From positions 10,786,501-10,850,500 of the forward strand of contig WPIO01000001.1 of the NCBI GenBank assembly GCA_009760855.2: a stretch of 64,000 nt of DNA, written 5' to 3'. Positions 1-13,500 of the stretch are shown one piece after another (position 1 is the first letter of the stretch; every line of letters begins with the position of its first letter). The notes under the pieces were generated by a model. That model made no database searches. It was not told the origin of the DNA and saw only the letters and a list, made by a program, of their open reading frames with translations. The position numbers and the translations under genes were made by a program. This DNA comes from Cristatella mucedo. Lineage: Eukaryota; Bryozoa; Phylactolaemata; Cristatellidae.

Positions 1-106
1 ACTTTATACATCAATCCTACAAAATGGACTTAGATGCTCATATGAGCAATAAGCAATGGTGAAAGAGGTCAGCCGTAAGTTCAACTTCATGGTGCATTTT
101 CCTTAC

Positions 107-281
107 CGTGCAAGACCTCTTTGAGTAACAAATATTTCAGGAACCAGTGGCCGTACAAATTTGACAGGTGACTCCACTGTAGTGAGGTGCTTGACAGACC
201 CCTGTGGCTGAGATTGCAGTGCTGTCTGCAACGTTGTCTCCACCACTTTGTTAAGGTTCACCACAACCTCAGGCCCACGAG
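107..281 (-). CDS. Exon 56: linker and start of Ig18
   Basis: [19 protein letters not shown] linker (shared motif), then [19 protein letters not shown], the A strand of another Ig. Donor ACG|gtaagg at phase 2. The gene continues beyond the left edge. Confidence 0.88.
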
Positions 282-1470
282 CTGCATGACAAATTAATCA
301 CACATCATGGGTGACCATTGCAGCATGCACGTTAGAGGCTGTAGCAAATACGATGGATGTTCTTACGAGCAACAATCAGTGTTGTCTTGCACGTGGCATC
401 ACCGTGCTCGTTTTCCAGCTTCAGAATGTACTCGGCTGCATCTTCAGGCTGGACGTTCCGGATAGTCAGTGAGATGCGCTGATCTTCCTGAGACATTACA
501 TATTTGACCGATGCCTTGACAACGGTACCGTTAACGTACCATGTGTACTTGGGAACTGGTTGAGCATTAACGGTGCACTCCAGTCTGAACAGAAAGTCAC
601 AGTGAAGAGACAAGGCATAAAATAATTTATAGAGAACTGACAATAGGCACAGACGTAGATGGCAGTCTATCAGGGTGTTGAAAGGTAAGCAGCATCAATG
701 TACAATAAGCATACCTTGCATCACCACCCAGTACGGCTGTGGTAGCTGGTTTCAATGGCACACCGAAAAAGGGTGACTTAATAATAGTGCTGACATTAAT
801 TTCGTCAACACCTAATTCTAAAAAAATCAAACATTGGGAACGGTTACAGTGCATGTGCATAGCCGACCAGGCTGAGCAATCAATGTGAACAATAATGAAG
901 AATACATCGCAGTTGCCACATCACACCACTTCTTGCCGACCTGCACTGGCTCCCAATCAAGCAACGGATCGACTTCAAGGTTTTGTTGCTCACTTTTAGG
1001 TCACTTCATTCTTTGACTCCAGCCTATCTCTCAGATCTACTCCCCCACCAGGCCAAGCATCGTACAACCCGCTTTTCGGAATCCAACAGTTTACCAACAC
1101 CTCGTACAAACCTCAAATCCTTAGGAGACCGTGCTTTAGTTCGTATGCTCCCAAAGCCTGGAAATCTCTCCCGACTTGCGACACAACATCCCCTGACTAG
1201 ACCACATTTAAACAGAACTTAAAAACACACCTATTTAGGACAGGATTTAATGGGGCTCTGTGATTCGTCCTTTATGTGCTTATGCATGCTGACACTTCAT
1301 GCTGCCACTAAACACACTTGCATTCTGACCCTGTGCATGTCCCCCCTAACCATGTTATTCATGTTGTTTATCAAGCATGATATTACTCACCATTCAATCG
1401 CGTTTCCCTTTGCAGTAAATGTAAAGCGCCTAGAAAGAGATTGAGTTCTCTGAGGGTGCTTTATCAAGTG

Positions 1471-1505
<35 letters not shown>

Positions 1506-4500
1506 CGGCAAGCCCGACTGAATCAATTAGACAAGTCCTCCCGAAACGACATAAAAAAAAAGCCTGTTGAACACAAAATAAGCTGATGCATTTCCAAGTG
1601 TCCCATGACAGTGCTGATGGGGCAGCTATATGAGATCAGCAATTAAACACTCGGATAGTGTAAAACATATAAAGATAAACTGTTTTCCACAAATGAAGGT
1701 TGCACAACATCTTGCATGAATAGTATACAAGCTATTTGAGTTGGCTAGGCCAAAAAACAGACCCATATTTTCGAGCAGCATGTGTGAGCTCAGAAAAGTT
1801 GGCATTCTGAAAACCTACAACAATTAATAGTAGCAGCTATATGCTAATGCAAAACAGACATTCTTCATTTTTGCTGATAATTTGATGACTAAAAAAGATA
1901 CATTTAGCCAAAGCATTGTCGTTTTTTGTAATACAAGCAAGCTAGCCATTTACTTCTGAAATGCTAGCTAGCTTTGGATTCTCAAACTCACTCCCTCGAT
2001 CAGGCCATATGGATACTAGTTGTTTAACAAGTCTTTTATCGTTGAGCTGCTGGAGCTTCATATAAGCTGCTCATTAACACGGATTGTCTGCCATTACATG
2101 ATGCTCATCAAGTTTCTATAGTAAATGTAGAACGAGTGAGTTCCATTCTAAGAATTATAAATTTGCATCATTAAGCTGTCATGGAATGCTAGCATACAGT
2201 AACTTGGCAAATCGCCAATTTAGAAAAGGCTTCAGTGGCAGAATAGTTTTACATGCCATATGATTGAGGAGCACACAACAGATGTACTTAGGCACTAGAA
2301 CTTGATAGCAGTTGATTAAAAATTGGGTAAGTCTGACAAAGTTTTCACCTATGCCAATATGATAAAAAGCCAACATTTAGTGAATGGAAACAGTACTAAA
2401 GCTGGATGCAGACAATAAAGTCTACATAAAAAAACTGTCTCCATGGCTTCTAACCTCGTTCAACATGCAAAAACAGGCAAATAATACCTACAAGAATACT
2501 TCTCGAACAGTATTTACGTGTTCAACATATTCTCTTAAAATTGTTGAGCTTTATTAGAGCATGTATTGCTCACTTTCACTCCTGGGTGGCAGCAGACTTC
2601 AATTTGAATGACGAAACAACCAATTTGACTAAGTGCAACAGCAGCATCCTTTTGTATAGCGCCCAGTGGACCTGCCTTTTCTCTTGAATGCTTTGAGTGC
2701 TGACCCAGGTACCATCCAGTGTATGCTATCAACCAAGGGTACTACTAAACGATGGCCGTGAGTGACTTTTTGTGTGCTTTTGCATTCATCTCTATGCATC
2801 ATATTTGGATGTTTTGCATGCTTTCCTATGATACCTTGCTTGTCTTAACTCATGATTATCACTTCTCCAACAATAATTTGCAAGACACCGATAGAGAGTC
2901 AGTTTTCTTGGGAATGCTATTCAAAAGACTAATTTTCATTTTTATACTCAATCTTTAGGTGATTAAATTCCTCGATTTTCATTAATATCGTATCATCAAA
3001 AAGCTTATGACGATCTCCTATATTACCACGAGTTCATTGTGCTGGGGATATTCAGTGGCTAGTCGCTGGTCTAGCTGATCCTGGCTCCAGCTGATCCTTG
3101 GACCTTCAGGGGTGAACATAACAGACGTAATACTACTGCAGAGGTTAACAACAAAGGCACATTTGTAACTTGGGTGTATACACCTGGCTCAATCTAGAAA
3201 ATAGTCCGAAGGCAAGACAGTTGCCCTGTATCATACCTTCTGCAACATAGAGTTCAGCAACAGTCTCCACCACGCCAAGATCGTTCAGAGCTTGGCATGC
3301 AAACAAGCCCGAGTCCTCAGAAAAAACGTCAGGGATAGTAAGAGTGTGCTTTGAACCATCACAGCATATCTGAAAGACACGTCTATCCAATGTACCATAT
3401 ACTGTATAAGCATGCATGACAGTCAACGTGACAACGAATTGAACAAAGTGGCAGTGATTGATCATTCAAGTCATACCATGAAGTCCGGTGAGGACTTAAT
3501 AACTGCTCCTTCACGTAGCCAAACCACTGTTGGCTCTGGCTGCCCTGTGACAGTAGTTTCAAAAACTACTTTGTCCCCAGACATTGCATTAATACTAGCC
3601 AGAGGTGTAATAAAGCGTGGGGGTTGTCCCTGTGTTGGGAAGCTGCTAGAAGATACTGTTGCCAGCGTGTCTGATTCCTTTGCAGCTACAACGTTAGAAG
3701 AGATACGAGCTACACAAGGCGATCGTGGTCCGTGCCCAGAGAAGTTTAGTGCACCTGAACAACGCACATCAGACTAGAGAATCACCTTAAAGAGCCTAAA
3801 AGGCCGAATACATGGCAACAACTATACAGCCCGAAACATGTGGACTATAAAATGGTATGCAAATAAATCCGGCATAAAATATGCATACACATTTTTGCTT
3901 GTTGCTTAACTTTGTGCATGTTTTGAATTTGATTGCTTCCTGACCAACTGTAATAATAATAATAATAATAATAATGCACTTGATAAAGTGCCCTCAGAGA
4001 ACTCAGTCTCTTTCTAGGTGCTTTACATTTGCAGCAAAGGGAAATGCAACTGAATGGTAAGTAATATCATGACTGCGACATAAGCCCACCACTTTGACAA
4101 ACTCTCCAGCTTAAAATCCAATAGCATTTGTCGCTTTATAGAGTTTATATGGATACATTACATTGCCTAGGGGTACACAATGCAATCTTGATGAAGCAAG
4201 CAAAAGATCAGGATTGGTAGACTATCGACTTGCACGTGGACTCACGGTATTGTAGATCATAATAATACATCCTAGCTAAGTTCAAAGTCTAGTTTCTGTA
4301 TGAACATAGTGGAATTACATAATAATACAATCACAATAAAAAAATGCTTATGTCAACCATTAATCATCTTTTTAACCGCTCACAGGTCAGCACCCTACCT
4401 AGCGACCCTTGTGCTGATCTAGCCTCTTGTTGCTCCAGCTCTTTTGTCACCAAGATAGATAAGATCAGGTGGACCACTCCCAGGTTATTATCCTCATTGG

Positions 4501-7500
4501 ACTCCCCACCCCTAAGTTTCCTGTATTACTACAATTTCCACTTCCAAGCCTGCTACGTTTAGTGGCAGACGAGGTTATATCAAAGCATCAAATCTGGCAA
4601 GTAAGTTACAATCAGGTTTCGGAGCTTATCACTCCATACTGTGAGCAAAGCTGTGAGTATATTACGACCTTTCCATTAAAGGTTGACTTTGGATTCTCTC
4701 AGCATGTTTAGCTGGATCTTTCGGCAACGTTTGATGCTATTGATCGTCGAGTCCTTCTTGAGTGCCTCTCATCTCGCCTGGCCATCGCTGGCACTTCACT
4801 GCTATCATTTAGGTCCTCTCTCAGTATGAGATTTCAAAACATTGGTGTCAACCGACCAGAACAATACAAAAAGCCTGTAAAATACAGAGTACCCACGAGA
4901 TTTTTTCTTGGTCTACTTCTTTTCACAATTTATAATTTCCCTTTTCGATTTAATCACCAAGCGCAATCTAGGCTTTTGTTTATATGCCGATGAGGCACAG
5001 TTATACCTGTGCTTTGATCGTTCCCTGTAATCCAACCCTCGAATCTCTGTCAAATTCCTTACAGTATGTATTAATTATATTTGTACTTGAATGGCAGCCA
5101 ACTTTGTCAGATTAAATTACGATAAAACCAACCGACTAGTTACGGGAAAACCAAGTGTTAATCAGAAATTTAAAAATCCAACCCTCAAAATGGGCTCGGC
5201 CAGCACATTTCCTGAAGCATTTGCATGCAGTCTGGGCATCTTGTTCCAAAGTGACCTTTCACTAGACGTCCACATAAGCTCCACAGTAACGTCTGCCCCC
5301 TTCAGCTATGTAACAGTGCAGAAATTCGGGCTTTTTTTAGGCCAGGGCACTATTTCGAAGGCTGGTCAATGCACTTTTTGACTTTGCGTCGACTTATGTA
5401 ACTCACTTGCAGGCTCTCTGGCCTGTGCAATAGGGCACTCACAGATGGTGCCAAATTCTGCAGCTTGCCTGTCGTGAATATTGCAATCGGCTCACTATAC
5501 CCCTTCTCACCGACTTTTTCCTATCAAGCAGCTTATCGACTTCAAGGTTTTGTCACTCACGTTTAGGTCCGTTCATTCACAACTCTGCCGAGCTCGGCTC
5601 AAGATGTGCTCTCAAAGCCTGGAACTCCCTCCCGACTTCTGTCACGACGTCCTTGACTTGACCACATTTAAACAGAAATTTAAAACGCACCTATTTATGA
5701 CAGCATTTACTAGGTCCCTGTGATTCGTCCTTTATGTGCTCATGCATGCTGACACTGTTGCATGCTCCCACTAACCACACTTGCATGCTGACCCTGTGCA
5801 CGTCACCCCTAACTATGTTATTCCTGTTGTTTATCAAGCATGATACCACTCACCACTCGATTGTGTTTCCTTTACAGAAAATGCAAAGCGCCTAGAAGGA
5901 GATTGAGTTCTCCGGGGTGCTTTATCAAGCACATTATTATTATTATTATTCAATTAAGATCCCAAGATATCCATCGTACCAACAGTTCTTGTGACTGAAG
6001 TCGTGTGGCTGTGCCTCGATCCAATCTCAAATCCTTTGGAGACCATGCCTTTAGTTCATATGGTCCCAAAGCCCAGAAGTCACTTCTGACTGACGTCACG
6101 ACATCCCCGAATGTGATGACATTTAAAAGAAGCTACAAACATATAAGTTCCGCACAAAATTTGCTAGGTCAGTGTGAATTCTCCTTTGTGTGCTCATGCT
6201 TGTTGCCTCTGAATATCAGTGGGATTCAGAGCAGTGATTGCCACACAACTTCAGAAGCTTGTAAGTGGGCTGGAAAGCAGTTTTCTAAATAGAAACAGCA
6301 ACATGACGGTTCATTACAGCTAATTTGCTGTCGAGTAGTCTACCCTCCTACATCTCTTGCACTTGCCTTCCCATTGTAAGGATCTGTCGGGCTCTATTGT
6401 ATGCTCTTTCTCGTGTTGATAACATAATTATGAATAATTATAATCCTTTCGTGGTACCACATTGTATTGCATCTAGTGCTTTTCACATACAGTTATGTTA
6501 CATGTATGTTACTTTTCTTCGACTGAAATGGATGTTATTAGTGGGTCCTTGTGATTCGTCCTTGATGTGCTTATGCGTGCTGACACTGTGCATGCTGCCA
6601 CTAACCACATTTACATGCTGACCCTGTGCATGTCACCCCTAACCATATTATTCATTTCGTTTGTTTTTCAAGCATGATTTTACTTTCCATTCAATTGCAT
6701 TTCACTTTACAGCAAATGTAAAGCGCCTAGAGAGAGATTAAGTTCTCTGAGGGCGCTTTATCAAGTGAATTATTATTATTATTATTATTATTATTAACGT
6801 CATTGATGCTTACAATTGCCATTTCTTAAAGACAAAGAATAGCACTTAGGGAGACTAAGAGACAGCAATAAAAGAATTGGGATACAAGGAATCCATCCAA
6901 TTATCGGTGATATATCCAAAAGGCAATAGCATTTTGCTGGATGTGATAAAACCGGTTGAGTGGAACACTAAACCTTATAGATTCAAGCAGTCACATGATA
7001 ATGCAACAAATCACAGGCCAGTGCACTAAGCGCTAGCAGGATACATCCTACCTAATGTGCACAGCCTGCTTCATTCGAGAACATCGTTTACCTGTATAAA
7101 ATATGTGCAAATAAAGAATACTAGATCAATTAATACCTGCAATATGAATACTAGCTTCTGTTGAGGTTTCGCCTTCTCCATTGGCAGCCACACACTTATA
7201 TATACCCTCGTCTTCAGAAAATGCTTCTGCAATAGTGAGAGTATACTCGTTGCCGACCGACTTCATTTGAAAGTACTTCGATGGCTTGATCAGCTGTCCG
7301 TTGCGCGACCAGGTGACGACTGAAACAAAAAGGCATCCAAACCGGGAAAAGGTTTCAGTATTGTCTAAAATATTACATCAGCACAAACTGCTGTAACACG
7401 CCTCCAGCCTGCTGAGCACGGGATAGAGCAGACTGATGGCTAATGCACTACACTCAGCAGCGTTAGGGCCTCGCAATGCAACACTGGCAGTAACTCGTGA

Positions 7501-10500
7501 TATCACGAGAGAGCATGCTTACCAGTGCCTCCTGAAAAGGCACAAGACAGGGCGACTGTCTCGCCTTCGACTGCATAGACATCAAGTAGAGACTTCAGCA
7601 AAACGGGTGCCTCCTGAGGGTACTTGCTACTAGATGGGTTGAGCGTTTGCCCAGCATTCACTGGAATAAATAAAACTTAATTTAAAAAAAGTTTCTTGCT
7701 ACTGCAGCTTTGCAGGAAAGCAAAGAAAAGCAGACACAAACGATAAACAGTTGTACTACCTTCCAGTGTGAGCGATGCGGAGCATTTGGCTTCACCAGTA
7801 GTGTTCTTGATGAGGAACTGGTAGATGCCAGCATCCTCCGGTATCGTCTCATAGATCAAGAGTGTGTGTATATCTTTCTCAGCAATGACCTTCCAACGTG
7901 CACCAGCTTCAAGTGGGATGTCATTCTGACATACAATAGATATGATTAACTGATTAAAGTATTTTGATCGATATGATTTCAATACCAAACCATGGTCTTG
8001 CACAAAAAGGCATGACAGAAAGAGCTGTCACGAATGTAAAAAACCTGCGATCTGCACACACGGAATTGAGGTTAGTGAGCTCGGCGATGAGAAGGGTCAA
8101 AAAAACATGTGGATAGGCTTATCAGAACAGTGACTGTCTGCCATTACCGTGGCAACAGCCACATGCTCTTGGTCTTGGAGCTGGCATGGCCTAGGTTATG
8201 CTAGCCCCAAGCTACGAGTTCGACACGTATTGCATATTTTTCTCTCTGCTAGGTCAGTGATTAAGTTGGTAGGATTTCTAGGTATGACTCAGCAATGTCA
8301 AACCGGGCTTAATAAAGCTGAGTAATTACAAAGCTTTCCGATGAGTGAACTTAAGGTTCGGCAGGCACTGAGATCTCTGTGCACTTGCAAAACAAGAGAT
8401 GCTATCTGTGTCAGACGGCTCGAAACCCAACCCGTCACTGGATTTATGGTGTGAAACGGTCGAGGCTGTGGGCTTGAGCCCTTCGGCAAATGAGAAACGC
8501 ACGGATAGAGATTAAGTTCTCCTAGGGTGCTATATAAATGAATGAATTATATAAAAGGCAACACAGCATGTGCGGATGAATCGATAGTGGATGAACATAG
8601 CACTGTGCTAGTTTATCATCTCCGACACGGGTTATGATATGCCAGATTGATCTCGAGATTTAAGGCGGGTTTTCCATAGAGAAGGTAATTTGAGTCCTAA
8701 TTGGTGCCGAACCTTTCCCCGAGAGCATATGCGACAGTAGCAAAGCATCCAACCAGCTCAGCGGCTTGCTGATCACCTTCATCCAAGTAACAGTCACTGG
8801 AGCTGATCCCTTGATCTGCACAGTAAAGGAAACTGGTTCTCCAATAACAACGTGGTGGTCGCTGAACACGGACAAGAACTCAGGCTTGCCAAGTGGTGCA
8901 TTGTCCACGGGCTCCTCCTCGGGAATCACCAACAGCAACGCCTTGCACTGCATTGTGCCATATTGGTTGTATGCTTTGCATATGTACAAGCCAGTGTCGT
9001 CCGGGAAAGCTGAAGGTATGTATAGCTGGGACTTGTAACCATCTTGGCTAATCTGCAGACAAGCAAAAAACAGACTATTTTCTCATGGCAGCCAATCCTT
9101 CAAATAGTTAAGCACTTTTCAAAGTTTCAGCCGGTGACTTGAACCTTGCACCGAAGAGTTGAAGCTTAGCCCGAGCAATCAGTGTACCTGGAAGTCATCA
9201 GAGCTATGAAGCTCAAAAGATTCTCTGTACCAGAAGATCTGAGGCACCGGGAATCCAGAGAACTCCACATCCAGCCTTACAGGTTGACCTTCATTAACCT
9301 TACTCGGTGCCAATGGCTTGACGAATGAAGGTGGCTGAGGAACAGGTTTGTTTGGCAAGCAGACTGCTGGAGTCACAACAAGCTGTGACTTAATTTTCTT
9401 CGGCAGCTCGGCGATCGGAGGCTCCTGTGGTAAAGGTTTTTCCTTCTCTATTTTCGATTGCTTAAGAGTAATTTGCTCCCTCCTGCTGTCGTCAGCCTAT
9501 TAAAAAAGTAGGGATTCTTAGCATAACTTCTCGCAAGACAGTCAACCACTGTCATGGTACACATCTAATGAAAAAATCTCTATTAGAATGATTGGACGTC
9601 TTTGCCACACAAAGCTACAGCCAACAAAATTATTTTGTAAGCCGCCTAGCATCGTGCTAGAAATGAGTCCATGCTATCAAAATATGACTAGCATATTTAT
9701 TGTAGGTACACTGCTTGCATGATTATTTTAAGCATGTCTTCAAACAAAATCCTTGCCACTTAAGCTGTGGCAACTGTTAGAAACGAAACATTTTTAGTTA
9801 AGACAGACCGAGCCACTTCACACCTTCGAGGATGCAAGCTAAACGTATCATCATCCATGCTTTTTGCAAGTGGGCTACTTGATTTAAAATGACCCTTACA
9901 GAAAAATATTATATACGAGTAGTAAAATAAAATCATATTGTCTGCTAGACTTTCTAGCTGCACGTCGTCAACTTCGAGAACAAACTACTGGTCTTTGTGT
10001 TATCCGTCTGAGCATAGAGCAAAAAGTATGTAAGTAGTCGCGCTGCTTTGGCCCAGTGGTTAAGGCACTTGCCTAAAACCAAGGTCAATGTGAATGTATT
10101 TGACGGCCTAGGTCATAGGCTCGAGCCCGGTAGCAAATGTGAAGCCCCTGAATAGAGGTTAGGTTATGTTAGGGTTCTATACAAATGAATCTTATATTAT
10201 CAGTCAGTTTAAGCACCTGCCAACAGTGGATACACAAACTTCCATTTGCATTAGCATGTACACACTAGGCGACACTGATGCATGGCAAAGAAGCAAGTAG
10301 ATTAGGTAGAAGCAGTGACGACGGAAACGAAATCTAAAACTGACCTTCAGCTGCAAGCTGAAGGTCGCTGGTGGACGCTCAGTCTTGGTCTTCTCGGGAG
10401 CAACAGCTGAAGACACCACGGGTGCTTGCAGTGGAGCCACGGGAGGGGTGACAACAGCAGCCGTCGAAGGCTGAGGCCTCGTTATGTATACGACTTCATT

Positions 10501-13500
10501 CAGTTGGCCAGAAAGCCTGCAAAAGTTATAACACGATGATGCAGGCTCGCTAAGACAATTTTCTTGTTACCAGCCTAAAAATAAATGGAGCAATGCAAAT
10601 AGTATGAGCGGTTGCCTGATAGCTCACGAGATGAGTCTCAGAGGCAATTGACAGCTCGAGTGTGATGAACAATGAGAGGCTGGCTTGGATCCCTAATGAA
10701 TCCCCAAATACTCAGATTCACCCAAAAAGAATGTTTGTGCACAGCTAGCAGATGGAAACTTCCACAAATGCAATACAACTTTGTGTAGTGCGTAGAGTGT
10801 CGACACTGCACTTTGTGTGGTCATAACAACTCATCCTTCAAAATAAATGAATTACCCTAAAATAGCTTAAGTTTAAGTATTTGTATTACATTTAACACTA
10901 TGAATGTTATGCTAGAACGACACAGGCCACAGCAACTTGGAGAAACTGCTGGCCACTCGGTGAAACTTAGGCAAGGATAGTCTGCCACAGATGTACAAGC
11001 AAGATAAAAGTCCTAGATAACGCTGCATTCTATCAAATGCAGACATCGCCAAATAGGAGCAATCAGTGCTTTGCGACCACAGCGAGTTGCAAATCCACAA
11101 AATCCCCAATGCAAGAGCCCCTAGATCCAGCAGTCAGTAAGTAAATAGCAAAACAGTACATACTTGTACTGAGCCCTCTCAACCACCACCTCTGAATCAG
11201 TCTCGAGGTGAGGGGAGTGTTCTCTGAGCTCAGATGAATGTTCAACATGAGCTAATGCTGCTGCCTTCTTGGTGTAGGTTTCGCTGCCTGTGATGTCATT
11301 AAGTCGCTTTTTCAATGCCTCAAGTTTCTGCAGTCGGCCTGCAGAATTTCATGCAAAAGGCATCGTAGCAAGCAAAGGCACGATGTCAGTTGCAAGGCTA
11401 CCAGAACATGAAAGACGGTAAGAAGAACAACGAGCATCCAATCAAAGCATGTGTAGGCACACCTTTGTCCGTTGTGCACACTTCCAGTAGAGAGGATTTC
11501 ATCTCTCCTGTTGCCTGATCAGGCATCGCTGATGCTACAAGGCTGCCAGACATCGGTCGTGATTTCAGACTTGAGCGTAGATCTGTCAACGGCTTCACGG
11601 TGAGGGAAGTGGAGGCCGTGTCCACCCCCTTTGAATTACGGGCCACTATCTTTACCTCTCCCATGTCGTACTCTCTAACTTTCGGTATCTCCAAATAATA
11701 CAGCATGCCATCGTAGCGCACGTTAAACCGTGAACCCTAGTAAAAAAAAAGAAGCGAGCCCAATACAGCAAAGGCCTTGCCAAATTTGTAAAGTTAATAG
11801 GAATCATGACTCCATGCATAGCAACAGCTAGCATTGCCATCTGTTCGGCATCGACGATGTAACTCGTGACAAACTCACCATGCCAATCACAGTGTCGTTC
11901 AGCAGCCACGTGACCTTTGGTCGTGGATAGCCACTAATTTTGGCAAGGAACTTTGCTGGTTCTCCCTCAAGAGCAACGACTGGCTGAGGAGCTAGGTCAA
12001 TTTTTGGTGCAGTTTCATCCTTTACGTCATCTGGTGCAGATTCACCTTCGGCAGGCCTTTTTTGGCTGCAAATGTGTGATGGTTCATGACTGATTAAAGC
12101 TCTTCAAAGAATCCGAGACGACATGATATCTAAATGCAGCAACACTTACATCTGTGCCCGTTGCTCCTCTAGCTCTTGCAGTCGTATGAAGCCTTTCATT
12201 CCTTCCGGAAGCTGGGTCTCCATAATTACTGCCTGTTTTGATTTTACATCTAGCATCACTGGGAGAGTTGTTGCTTCACCGTGTGCATTTACTGCTTTGC
12301 ACACATATTCGCCGGTGTCTTCTGGGAAGCAGTATTGTATCGACAGGCTGACATAGCTCCAGTCATGCCTCATTTTAAATCTGTGACCTACATCGAGCAA
12401 ACCGATGATGCACAAGGAGGCGCCAACAAACGCTGTACAGACGTACTGTAGGGCATAATCGGAGGTGAAATACAACTCTTCTCACTTTAACCAACGTTTA
12501 AGGTCCGTGAAATTGGACTGAAGCAGCACTGGTGAAATGCTTACCAACTTTTACAAGCTGGTTATTGCAGTACCACTGTACGTTCATGTATGGATCGCCG
12601 ACTGGCACCAACATACATGAAAAGCGAACAGGGTCACCTTCCTTAATTACAACTGGTCGTGGTTGCTTTCGAAACATTGGTGGCTTAGCAGCATCAGCAA
12701 CATAAATATCTTCTGGAAGAAGTTCGTCTTCCATCACGGTTCCACGAATTGGGATTCGATCGATGCTGTAATAATTTTTTCTACAGTTAAAATTTGCAGG
12801 CAAACAAAGGAAACAGCTTACTCAAAGCATCTGTTGACACACAGTAGATCAACACAAACTCTCTTGCAAAGTTAGATGTCCAAGACATGCTCCATTTCAT
12901 GCATACATGCATCACATGCATGCCCAAATAACATGCATATGCACATATGCATTTACAGGTTAGCATGTACATACATGCATGCCTGAACAGTCATATGCAA
13001 GCACATGCTTGCACTAACGCAGTTTTAGCCCTACTTTGCCTTAGCGTCAGCACACATGCATGCACATGCTTGCACTAACTCAGTATTCACTCTGCTTTGC
13101 CTTAGCGTCAGCTCATGTGCATGTAACTCGTTTGTTCCTGAGATTGACCGGATTCTGGAGTGGCTAAACCATCCTACTACACTCTGAGCTGCCAGCACAG
13201 CACAAGAAGGCTAAGGTTATCACTCTCCGAATTCATCGGTTCGATTCCACATATAAAGTTTGCAAAGAGGCCAACAGATCATCTCATCCCAATATTGGCA
13301 AGCCTTACCGTGATTGATGTGATATGCAAAGTATGCATATTAACTGCCAATCCTCAACCTGTACCAAGTGCAGGCAACAGGAGTCAAGGTAGTCATGCTC
13401 GCGAAAACACTGGATGTAGAGATCGACAGTCAAAATCTAAAGAGGATTCTTAGAAGAAGTGCATCAACTCAACCAGCCAGTTTCTGATGCAAGCAGCCAA

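Noticed and set aside
3767-3778. Alternative acceptor (attctctag) for exon 52
   Set aside because: It gives phase 0, while exon 51 ends at phase 1; the acceptor at 3,755 matches.
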